Shown one piece after another: positions 4,555 through 12,274 of a DNA stretch of 12,274 nucleotides. The DNA is taken from assembly GCA_021791295.1 (NCBI GenBank), contig JAJYWW010000170.1:1-12274 (forward strand). Reading direction: 5' to 3'. A model generated the notes under the pieces. It searched no databases and was not told where the DNA came from. It worked only from the letters and a program-made list of their open reading frames with translations. Position numbers and translations under genes: made by a program. How positions within the stretch are numbered: position 1 is the first letter of the stretch; the number at the start of each line of letters is the position of its first letter. This stretch comes from a bacterium (GTDB taxonomy: Bacteria; SZUA-79; Acidulodesulfobacterales; Acidulodesulfobacteraceae).

Positions 4555-5901
4555 ATGCATACCGAAGATTTAAAAATAATATCGATTAACAGCGGCAGTT
4601 CATCCATAAAATTTTCCGTTTTTAACTTTTCGGGTTATTCCGCAGATTCAAAAAACGGCGTATCGCAGCTAAATAATATAGACAGAGTCTTGTCCTGCAG
4701 GATAGAAGAGATAGGGACGGAATACGGCTCTTTTTACCTTAAAGATAAAAACAAAACCGAAAACGAAAAACGAAATTTTTCGGATCATGAAACTGCACTT
4801 AAATTTATTTTACAAAAAATAGCCTTCATTAACGATTTAACTAAAGAATCCGAAAAGAAAAAGAATGGGCATTCTGCCTCCGATAATGTTTTAATCGCCC
4901 ACAGATATGTTCACGGAGGTAAAGATTACGTTAAACCGCTTATAGCCGGCGCCGAAGACGTTAAAAAATTAGCCGGATTGAACGACATTGCGCCGCTTCA
5001 TAATCCTTCCAACCTCAAGGGGCTTGAAGTCATGAAATCGCTTCTGCCGGATGCACGCCAAATATGCATATTCGACACCGCTTTTCACTCCGGCGTTCCG
5101 GATTATGCGGCGCTTTATCCTATTCCAATCGAATATTACGAGAAGTTCGGTATAAAAAAATACGGTTTTCACGGAATTTCTTACGCGTTTATAGTAAATT
5201 TATTTAATATTTACAATAAATATAAATACGGCGGTAAAAATGCCATAAAAAAAACGGTTATCTGCCATCTCGGAAACGGGGCAAGCGTATGCGCCGTAGA
5301 TAACGGGAAGTCCTTGGATACGTCTATGGGCTATACTCCTCTCGAAGGGCTTATGATGGGGACGAGATGCGGGAATATAGACCCTGAAGTACCTTTTATT
5401 TTAAAGAAAAAACTTAATTTGACGGATGACGGCATAAATAAAATTTTAAACAAAAAAAGCGGTCTTCTCGGAATATCTAAAAAAACTTATGATTTTAAAG
5501 AACTAACGGAGTTTGGCGACGAATATTCAAAACTTGCCTTAAAAATGTATGCATACAGAATAGTAAAATTTATAGGGCAGTATGCCGCAGTTTTAAACGG
5601 CATCGACGCACTCGTTTTTACGGGCGGAATAGGCGAAAACTCGGACCTGCTGAGAAAAGAAGTCTGCGCCAATCTTACTTATCTCGGATTAAAATTAGAC
5701 GGCGAAAAAAATACCGCCGCCGCAAAGTATTTTCAGTCGCACAATCCGTTCGGCAGGATAAATATCGACGACTCCGTAAAGCCAATAAACGACGAGTCTT
5801 CCTCGGTAAAAGTTTTTGCCGTCCATACCGACGAAGAGCTTCAGATGGCTTATGAATCTATAAACATTTTGAATGATTTGAAAAATTCAAATAAAAATTA
5901 A
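4555..5901 (+). CDS. ackA: Acetate kinase
   Basis: Acetate kinase makes ATP from acetyl phosphate and ADP, or runs in reverse to activate acetate. It is a cytosolic ASKHA-fold enzyme normally paired with phosphotransacetylase (Pta), which is not seen here. Motifs appear in order: NSGSSSIKF (12-20), HRYVHGG (117-122, substrate Arg118), APLHNPSNL (146-154), FDTAFH (173-178, Asp174), GFHGISY (204-210, His206), CHLGNGAS (237-244, His238), GTRCGNIDP (269-277, Arg271), FTGGIGEN (355-362) and TDEEL (425-429). At 448 residues it exceeds the usual ~400, with extra charged stretches near 95-112, 220-232 and 395-418. Two conserved spots differ: TSH after FHG is ISY, and the usual Asp of GTR-GDIDP is Asn274. 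No Shine-Dalgarno is seen. The addA start is 65 nt downstream. Confidence 0.93.
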   Translation: MHTEDLKIISINSGSSSIKFSVFNFSGYSADSKNGVSQLNNIDRVLSCRIEEIGTEYGSFYLKDKNKTENEKRNFSDHETALKFILQKIAFINDLTKESEKKKNGHSASDNVLIAHRYVHGGKDYVKPLIAGAEDVKKLAGLNDIAPLHNPSNLKGLEVMKSLLPDARQICIFDTAFHSGVPDYAALYPIPIEYYEKFGIKKYGFHGISYAFIVNLFNIYNKYKYGGKNAIKKTVICHLGNGASVCAVDNGKSLDTSMGYTPLEGLMMGTRCGNIDPEVPFILKKKLNLTDDGINKILNKKSGLLGISKKTYDFKELTEFGDEYSKLALKMYAYRIVKFIGQYAAVLNGIDALVFTGGIGENSDLLRKEVCANLTYLGLKLDGEKNTAAAKYFQSHNPFGRINIDDSVKPINDESSSVKVFAVHTDEELQMAYESINILNDLKNSNKN

Positions 5902-5966
5902 ATTAAAATAATAAAAACAATGCAATAATAAATAATAAAATAAAAAATAAAAAAGATAAAAAAATA

Positions 5967-8900
5967 ATGGACGGCAAAATTAACGAAACTTTAGAAAAAG
6001 ATACGGAACTGCGTTTTCCGCATATTTATTCGGTGGAAGCGTCCGCCGGTTCCGGTAAAACCTATACTCTTACGCTTCGCGTTCTGCAGTTTTTGTTATC
6101 CCGCCGCAATATTAAAAACAATAATCTTACAAATATACTGGGTATTACTTTTACAAATAATTCTGCAAAAGAGATGAAGACTCAGGTTTTAAAGAAATTA
6201 AAATCTTTAAACTTAGGTCTTCTGGATGCCGATACTCTCGGTTATATTTACGATATAACCTCTTTCGACGGCGGTACTTTAGACGATAGACCCATAGGCG
6301 GCCGGTTTTCGGACGACGGCGGCGATTTTTCAGGCTCTGTTTCCGCTTTTGCCGCTAAAGCCGCGGAAAATTTAATAGGCAATATACTGTCGAACTATCA
6401 CGATTTTCAGATAAGGACTATAGACAGTTTTACGTCGAAGATACTTAAAGCGTCTGCCGCCGAAATGGGGCTGCCTCCGGATTTTGAAATATCTACCGAA
6501 AGTTCGGGTATTACCGATTATGCCGTCTTAAAAATGATAGAGTCGGCGGAGCAGGGCGTTTTAGAAAAATTTTTGGACTTGCTCTCAAGGAATATAAGCA
6601 GGGACGGGATTGATTTTAATCCGGCGGACAAGATTAAAAACGAGATGAAACGCCTGCTGGAAATCGAATCGGATTATAATTCCGAATTTCTTGCCGATTT
6701 TTCGGTTCAGGAAAAATTAGACGAAAATTTGAAACCGGTAATAGACGGACTTAAAGGCTTGCTGGAAGCGGCGGAAAAAGAAGGCTTGGAAATTAACGGC
6801 AGGTTTAAACCGGAAACTATAGAAAAAATTAAAAATTATTTAAACGATAAAAACTATTTCGGATTAGTAAACGACCGCAAAGGATTTCCTTATAAAAATA
6901 AAAAAAATTCCGCTGCCGGCTATACCGAAAAATGGGAAGAATTATACGGCCGTTTTAACGGATATATGCCTGAAATAGCAAAATTAAAGAGCCTGCCTTA
7001 TTTAACCATGTACGAATCGTTTAAGAAGGAATTGATGAACGCTTATAAAATTTTAGGACTTGTTTATATAAGCGACGTCAATAAAAAATTAAGCCGGTTT
7101 TTAAGGGAAAATTCGGTTCCGGAAGTATATTTTCAGCTTGGAAATTCTATTTATCATTATTTTATAGACGAATTTCAGGATACTTCTAAAGTCCAGTGGC
7201 TCAATCTAAAACCTTTAATAGAAGAATCTCTTTCCAAAGGCGGTTCGCTTTTTACGGTAGGAGATTTAAAACAGGCTCTGTACGGGTTTAGAGGAGCGGA
7301 TTACAAGATAATGAAAGCGCTTAACGACGATGCCGGCAGATCTTTTCCTTCGCTCGAAGAATTTAAAAAAGTTTCTTTAAAATTTAATTACAGGTCGGAT
7401 AAAATTTTAGTCGATTACGTAAACAGCGTTTTCAAGAAAGATTTAAAACGCAAGGCGGAAGCGGTAGGCGATCCTGCCGGTTTTTTAACTTACGAACAGG
7501 ACACGCCGCCGGACAAAACGGGCGGACATACCAATGACGGCGGTTACTGCTCGACCGAAATATTTAAAAAAGAAGATAAAAATCATGAAAATGAACATGA
7601 TAACGATAACTATAAAAATAACGACAGCGATAAAAATAAAGATAAAGGCGAAGACGAAAATGAATCGCACGGCAGTAATTCATCCGAATTTAACGTTTTA
7701 AACGTAATAGAAGACCGGCTCTTAGAAACGATAGACGACTTAGTAAAAGTCCGCAATTACGACTGCGGCGATATCGCCATACTTGCACAGAAGAACAAAT
7801 ATCTCAACTATTTAGCCGGAACGCTTGTAGAAAAAGGTTACAAGGTAGTTACGCAGAGCAGTTTAGACATAAGGAACAGGAAAATTATAAGGGAAATTGA
7901 AATGCTTTTAAATTTTTTAAATTCCCCGACTGACGATTTTAATTTCGGCAGTTTTATTATAGGAGACATTTTCGGAAAAAAAATCGGTTCGCAAAGCGGC
8001 AAAGAATGCGCACGGGAAGAGTTTGAAAAATTTCTGTTTGAAACTAATTTAAATTTAAAAAATGAACCGCTATATATACTGTTCAGGGAACGGTATGCAG
8101 ATTTATGGAACGAATGTTTCGAGGAATTGTTCGGTAAAACGGGATATCTTCCCCCCTATGAAACAACGCTTTATATATATAAAGTATTTAATATAGCGGA
8201 AAATTTTCCGGAAGAATCGGCTTATCTGGCGCATTTTCTTGACGCAATACAGTTTGCCGAAGAAAAGGGCTGCGCCGATTTAAATAATTTATTGGATTTA
8301 ATAAAAACCGATAATAATAATTCCAATTCAAATTTGAATGCCGTAGATGCAGGCGAACTGTTTTATATAGATCTTCCGGAAGTAAAAGATGCGCTGACCC
8401 TTCTTACCGTACATAAAGCTAAAGGACTTCAGTGGGGCGCCGTTATAAACGTTTTTGTCGCCGAAGAAAATTATGCACTGATGCCTGACGCCGCAAAAAG
8501 CGCCGGCGGAAAAGGAAAAAAAATAAATTATTTTGCGGCGGAATCGGGAGATGCCGAAGACCCCGATATGCATAAGCATTTAAACCTGTTTTATATAACA
8601 AAGAGTATGTTTGAAGGAAAAAAAGACGAACCTTCCCGCTCTCCTTATTTGGAATCGGTTTATTCCTGCGCTTTAAAAGACCAAAATATCAGCGACTTAA
8701 ATAATCTTTACGTTGCGCTTACCAGGGCGAAACACGAGATGTATAACTTTATTATTGCCGCAGGCGATTGTCCTTTGCCTTCAATAAGTTTAGGGGGGAA
8801 AAAGTTTAAAAATAAAAACGTTATCGAAAATAAAAATGCCGAAAACGCAGGCGGTTTCGAAAACGAAACGGCGGTATTAAATTGCGGATTTTGCGATATA

Positions 8901-9443
8901 GGCTATGAATATGCGATAAAAACCGGCAGTCAATATTTGAGCGTGAAAAGAGGGGACGTTTACCATAAAATTTTAAGCGAAATTAAATATGCCGAAGACT
9001 TTGAAAATTTAGACGCATTAATAGAAAAATGCATGCTTCTGTTAAGATTTAAGCCTGCCGGCGAAGATTTTTACGAAACAAAAGCAGATATAAAAGAAAA
9101 AATATTGCGGATAAAAGAAAACGATTATCTTTCGAAACTGTTTAATAGGAAACTATGCAGCGTTTATACCGAAAAAGAATATCTTTCTTCATCCGGCGCC
9201 ATATGCAGAATGGACAGGATATCCGTATTTAAAGATTTAAAAAATGATTTAAAAGAATCAGAATCAGAATCAGGCGAAATATGCATATTGGATTATAAAA
9301 CCGGACATATAGATAAAAAAGAAAAGGAAAATTACGAATCGCAAATGCTAAGATATAAATCTATTTTAAAAGATATATATAAAGATAAAAAAATTTCCGC
9401 AATAGTTTACAACATTGACGGCGGCGATTTATTTCATTTTTGA
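5967..9443 (+). CDS. addA: AddA/RecB-like UvrD-family helicase with PD-(D/E)XK nuclease
   Basis: AddA is the motor and nuclease subunit that, with AddB, resects double-strand break ends for RecA recombination. This 1158-residue protein has all superfamily-1A helicase motifs: Walker A ASAGSGKT (25-32), GITFTNNSAKEM (59-70), TIDSF (151-155), Walker B DEFQD (401-405), GDLKQALYGFRG (432-443), NYRSD (474-478), TVHKAKGLQW (814-823) and YVALTRAKHEM (915-925). The C-terminal nuclease is intact, with Asp1083 in RMDRI, Asp1109 and Lys1111 in DYKTG, and Gln1126...Tyr1130 in QMLRY. A hydrophilic low-complexity insert rich in Asp, Asn, Lys and Glu occupies about 533-575. There is no Shine-Dalgarno; a weak GATAAA lies 7 nt before the ATG. 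addB follows after 29 nt. Confidence 0.92.
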   Translation: MDGKINETLEKDTELRFPHIYSVEASAGSGKTYTLTLRVLQFLLSRRNIKNNNLTNILGITFTNNSAKEMKTQVLKKLKSLNLGLLDADTLGYIYDITSFDGGTLDDRPIGGRFSDDGGDFSGSVSAFAAKAAENLIGNILSNYHDFQIRTIDSFTSKILKASAAEMGLPPDFEISTESSGITDYAVLKMIESAEQGVLEKFLDLLSRNISRDGIDFNPADKIKNEMKRLLEIESDYNSEFLADFSVQEKLDENLKPVIDGLKGLLEAAEKEGLEINGRFKPETIEKIKNYLNDKNYFGLVNDRKGFPYKNKKNSAAGYTEKWEELYGRFNGYMPEIAKLKSLPYLTMYESFKKELMNAYKILGLVYISDVNKKLSRFLRENSVPEVYFQLGNSIYHYFIDEFQDTSKVQWLNLKPLIEESLSKGGSLFTVGDLKQALYGFRGADYKIMKALNDDAGRSFPSLEEFKKVSLKFNYRSDKILVDYVNSVFKKDLKRKAEAVGDPAGFLTYEQDTPPDKTGGHTNDGGYCSTEIFKKEDKNHENEHDNDNYKNNDSDKNKDKGEDENESHGSNSSEFNVLNVIEDRLLETIDDLVKVRNYDCGDIAILAQKNKYLNYLAGTLVEKGYKVVTQSSLDIRNRKIIREIEMLLNFLNSPTDDFNFGSFIIGDIFGKKIGSQSGKECAREEFEKFLFETNLNLKNEPLYILFRERYADLWNECFEELFGKTGYLPPYETTLYIYKVFNIAENFPEESAYLAHFLDAIQFAEEKGCADLNNLLDLIKTDNNNSNSNLNAVDAGELFYIDLPEVKDALTLLTVHKAKGLQWGAVINVFVAEENYALMPDAAKSAGGKGKKINYFAAESGDAEDPDMHKHLNLFYITKSMFEGKKDEPSRSPYLESVYSCALKDQNISDLNNLYVALTRAKHEMYNFIIAAGDCPLPSISLGGKKFKNKNVIENKNAENAGGFENETAVLNCGFCDIGYEYAIKTGSQYLSVKRGDVYHKILSEIKYAEDFENLDALIEKCMLLLRFKPAGEDFYETKADIKEKILRIKENDYLSKLFNRKLCSVYTEKEYLSSSGAICRMDRISVFKDLKNDLKESESESGEICILDYKTGHIDKKEKENYESQMLRYKSILKDIYKDKKISAIVYNIDGGDLFHF

Positions 9444-9467
9444 TAAAATTTTAATAAATTATATAAT
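9440..9467 (+). promoter_or_regulatory. Promoter-like site immediately before addB
   Basis: TTGATA (9440-9445), a 16-nt spacer and a perfect TATAAT (9462-9467) end 6 nt before the addB ATG at 9473. The -35 overlaps the addA stop codon. If active, it would start transcription at the addB start codon and give a leaderless mRNA; no Shine-Dalgarno is present. Chance is possible in such AT-rich DNA. Confidence 0.45.
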
Positions 9468-9472
9468 AACTT

Positions 9473-12274
9473 ATGAATAATTCGCATATTTTAAAAAAAT
9501 CGGCGGATATTATACGATATACGGGCGATTTAGCCCTGAAAGAGATTAAATCCGGACAAAAAGTTACGGTGATATTTCCCAACAGAAGACCCGTTTATTT
9601 TTTGTCGCAGTACATTTCCGGCATATATAAAGCCGCATCCGACTCTATAAATATGTTTTCCATAGACGATTTTATAGACGTCTGCTGGGAATCTTCCGAC
9701 CCTGCTATTTTTTATCCTTATGCAAAAGTAAACCCGGCCGAAGCGGTTTTCCTTCTGTTTGATTTAAATAAAAACCCGGAAACCCGTTTGATAAAAGATG
9801 CCGAAAAATTGGATGTTTTTATGCCGTGGGGATATAAACTGTTCGGCGATTTCGAGGAACTTTTAATAGAAATGACGGATCCCTCGTCGTGCGACGCCAT
9901 AATAGCCGAAAAAATAAATCCGGACTTAAATTTGCAGAATTTTTCGGATAAATTTGCAAAATTTTCCAAGATGTATAAATCTTTTTATGAAACTCTCGTA
10001 AAATCCGGATTTACTTCAAGGTCTTACAGATATAAAACATTTGCGGAAAATATCGACGCAAATCCGGACGTTTTTTCGTCCGTTATAAACGGCAGGGTAA
10101 TTCTTGCCGGTTTTTACGGTATAACCGCATCCGAAGCAGTTATATTTAAAAATTTATTAAAAAATAAAGGTTTTGACGGAGAAAATCAAACGTTAATAGT
10201 CTCTAAGACGGGCGCTTCCGCCGCCGATTTTCCGGCAAAGATAGGTTTAAAACCGCCATCAGGCATCGATGAAACGACGAAAGACGAAGAATATAAATAC
10301 AGGGAAAATTACGGTGAACCGCCGGAGTCGGCGGAAGCATCGAAAGCAGTTGAATATAAAGAAGAATCAGAGTTAAACGGAATTAATTTTTATTTCAATA
10401 AAGTTTCGTCGGTACATAACGAAATAGCACGACTTAAAGAAATTATCGATAAGTCCGAAAAAAAACTTTCTTCAAAAGATTTAATAGTATTATCTAAAGA
10501 AGAGTATCTGTTTCCGTTAATACATAATATCCTTCATTCTTTAGATAAAGGAGATTATAATATATCTATCGGATATTCTTTGAACAGGACGCCCGTATAT
10601 ACGCTTTTCAACCTTTTGTCCGTACTGCACGGCAGAAAAAAATACGATAAATTTTATGCCAAAGATTATGCATCTTTATTTCTTCATCCTTACGTTAAAA
10701 ATATAAGCGGAAAATTGCAGACACTGCCGCAGTACCGTTTTGACGCCGTTCAGACAAGGACGCTTTTTCAGTCTGTAGAATCTTATATTAAAAAGAATAA
10801 AATTTTATTTATTTCGGTTAAAGAAATAGAAAACGCCGCTTTACCGGCACTATCCCCGTCGGAAGATTCTGCCAAAGCGTATATTGCCGAGATGCACCGG
10901 CTGTTTATATCTAATTTTGAAAATATAGAAAATATAAAAGATTTTATAGAAAAAATAGTAAAAATAATAGACGCCGTATCGCATAATTCTTCGGCGGATA
11001 AGCATCCGTACGGTTCTAAATTTATAGAATCGGCTTTAAAAGCGGTAATGGAATTCGACGCAGCCAATTTCGGACATTATAAATTCGAGGGAGTTTCGGG
11101 ATATTTTAATCTTTTAAAAAACCTATTAAAGCGGCAAAAAGTTCCTTTTAAAGGCACTCCTCTTAAAGGTTTGCAGATTTTAGGCCCTCTCGAAGCCCGA
11201 AATATAAATTTCGACAGGGTATTTTACTTAGGCGCAAACGAAGGAATTTTACCAGACGTTTCAAAGGAAAATACCGTATTGACGGAAGAGGTGAGAAGAT
11301 TTTTAAATCTTGCCGATGCCGGCGAATCTTCAAAAATTCAGGAATACAATTTTTTTAACCTCGTATCGGGCGCAAAAGAAGTATATTTATTTTATAACGA
11401 TTCAAGCCGGTCGGAAAAATCGCGTTTCGTAGAAAAAATTATATGGAATATTCAGAAAAAAACAAAAAATTTGGAAGAACCGAAGGAAATAAATTCCGCT
11501 TTTAAAATTAATTTTAATCCGGCGGAACCGTCTCCTATAAAAAAAACCGGCGAAGTAAAAGATTATCTTTGCGGCATAGAATATTCCGCCGCAAAACTCG
11601 ATACCTATCTCAAATGTCCGTCTATGTTTTATTACGGATACGTATTGAATCTTAGGGGGAGCGGGGATATCGGAGAAGATATCGATGCTGCGGGTATCGG
11701 CAGCGTGATTCATAGCGTATTGAACGAATATTTTAAAGTATTTGAAGGCAGAGAATATGTCTTCTCGGGCTTAGAAAAAGAAAAAATAAAAATAGGCGAA
11801 ATATTAAACGAAAAATTTAACGACCGCGGCTCGATGGTTCTTAATCTGCAAAAGAAGCAGATATTGGCGGCTCTTAACTTATTTATCGAAAAAAGGACTA
11901 AAGATTTAGCAGACGCAAACATAATAGGCGCCGAATATCCGCTGGAATGGACGGCAAAGGTAAAACTGGCGGGCGGCGGCGAAAAAGAAATAAAACTTAC
12001 GGGCAGAGCCGATTTAATTATAGAAAAATTCGGCGAACACTCTATTATAGATTATAAAACCGGAGCGTCGCTGACCTGTCCGGATAAAAATTTTATACCT
12101 GCGGCTGAAAACAGGGACGAATGGCTGAAAAGGGTAAAATCCGTCCAGCTGCCGCTTTATATAATTCTTTATTCCGCCCGCAAAGGCGTCGGACATTTCA
12201 ATATTGCCGCTAAATTATGGGGGATTAAAAAAAACGAAGAACGTTCGGTAGATTTAAAGGACGCTAATCTTTTA
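9473..12274 (+). CDS. addB: AddB-like PD-(D/E)XK nuclease subunit (3' truncated by window)
   Basis: I translated this frame from the ATG at 9473. It stays open for 934 codons to the last base, with no stop, so the C-terminus lies outside the window. It is the expected partner of the preceding addA. The N-terminus (VTVIFPNRRPVYFLSQYIS, about 31-49) sits where helicases have a P-loop but lacks GxGKT, as in AddB-type subunits that lost ATPase function. The middle is helicase-like and divergent; ILGPLEARNINFDRVFYLGANEG (about residues 567-589) resembles the corresponding AddB block. The nuclease follows: KLDTYLKCPSMFYY (Cys715), GIGSVIH (His747), GRADLII (Asp847), IIDYKTG (Asp860, Lys862) and QLPLY (Gln892, Tyr896). 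Cys715 fits the first cysteine of the AddB iron-sulfur site; the remaining three would lie beyond the window. Confidence 0.88.
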   Translation, partial: MNNSHILKKSADIIRYTGDLALKEIKSGQKVTVIFPNRRPVYFLSQYISGIYKAASDSINMFSIDDFIDVCWESSDPAIFYPYAKVNPAEAVFLLFDLNKNPETRLIKDAEKLDVFMPWGYKLFGDFEELLIEMTDPSSCDAIIAEKINPDLNLQNFSDKFAKFSKMYKSFYETLVKSGFTSRSYRYKTFAENIDANPDVFSSVINGRVILAGFYGITASEAVIFKNLLKNKGFDGENQTLIVSKTGASAADFPAKIGLKPPSGIDETTKDEEYKYRENYGEPPESAEASKAVEYKEESELNGINFYFNKVSSVHNEIARLKEIIDKSEKKLSSKDLIVLSKEEYLFPLIHNILHSLDKGDYNISIGYSLNRTPVYTLFNLLSVLHGRKKYDKFYAKDYASLFLHPYVKNISGKLQTLPQYRFDAVQTRTLFQSVESYIKKNKILFISVKEIENAALPALSPSEDSAKAYIAEMHRLFISNFENIENIKDFIEKIVKIIDAVSHNSSADKHPYGSKFIESALKAVMEFDAANFGHYKFEGVSGYFNLLKNLLKRQKVPFKGTPLKGLQILGPLEARNINFDRVFYLGANEGILPDVSKENTVLTEEVRRFLNLADAGESSKIQEYNFFNLVSGAKEVYLFYNDSSRSEKSRFVEKIIWNIQKKTKNLEEPKEINSAFKINFNPAEPSPIKKTGEVKDYLCGIEYSAAKLDTYLKCPSMFYYGYVLNLRGSGDIGEDIDAAGIGSVIHSVLNEYFKVFEGREYVFSGLEKEKIKIGEILNEKFNDRGSMVLNLQKKQILAALNLFIEKRTKDLADANIIGAEYPLEWTAKVKLAGGGEKEIKLTGRADLIIEKFGEHSIIDYKTGASLTCPDKNFIPAAENRDEWLKRVKSVQLPLYIILYSARKGVGHFNIAAKLWGIKKNEERSVDLKDANLL

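Noticed and set aside
11402..11713. Minus-strand ORF of 103 codons within the addB region
   Set aside because: Antisense to a continuous addB frame with intact nuclease motifs. The same holds for the other minus-strand ORFs at 9718-12196.
1..12274. CRISPR array, insertion sequence or phage genes
   Set aside because: No regularly spaced repeats, transposase motifs or phage structural genes were seen; the only clear long repeat is the tRNA-Gly duplication.

Overview
The window is AT-rich bacterial chromosome with A/T-ending codons (many ATA, AAA and TTA) and short, nearly pure A/T intergenic gaps. Its gene content (nickel-hydrogenase maturation genes, rubredoxin, acetate kinase) suggests an anaerobic or microaerophilic bacterium. 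The style resembles AT-rich uncultivated delta-proteobacterial lineages, but there is no rRNA or other marker here, so the taxonomy is a guess.

Layout: (1) 70-1209, hypA-hypB on +, nickel delivery for [NiFe]-hydrogenase maturation. HypA is unusually short and lacks its zinc-ribbon domain. HypB lacks the Cys/His metal-binding N-terminus seen in some relatives. (2) 1293-2093, a calcineurin-like metallophosphoesterase on + with a layout reminiscent of the RNA lariat debranching enzyme Dbr1. (3) 2204-3489, a very small genomic island. An intact tRNA-Gly(GCC) lies on - at 3415-3489, and a perfect 52-bp copy of its 3' part lies at 2204-2255. Between the copies sits little more than a MNT/HEPN toxin-antitoxin pair on -. 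No integrase is present between the repeats. (4) 3638-4483, a class I SAM methyltransferase followed by a 54-residue rubredoxin on -. (5) 4555-5901, acetate kinase on +, divergent from the methyltransferase across an AT-only palindromic promoter region. (6) 5967 to the end, an AddAB-type helicase-nuclease pair on + (double-strand break end processing). addB runs off the window with no stop codon.

Two themes stand out. The tRNA-Gly island is a minimal integrated unit whose toxin-antitoxin genes lie directly downstream of, and co-oriented with, the tRNA, so the tRNA promoter may feed them. Translation signals also split by operon position. The second genes of the three clear operons (hypB, HEPN, rubredoxin) have good Shine-Dalgarno sequences. 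The first genes have none, and several have a -10-like hexamer 6-7 nt before a start codon, as expected for leaderless mRNAs.
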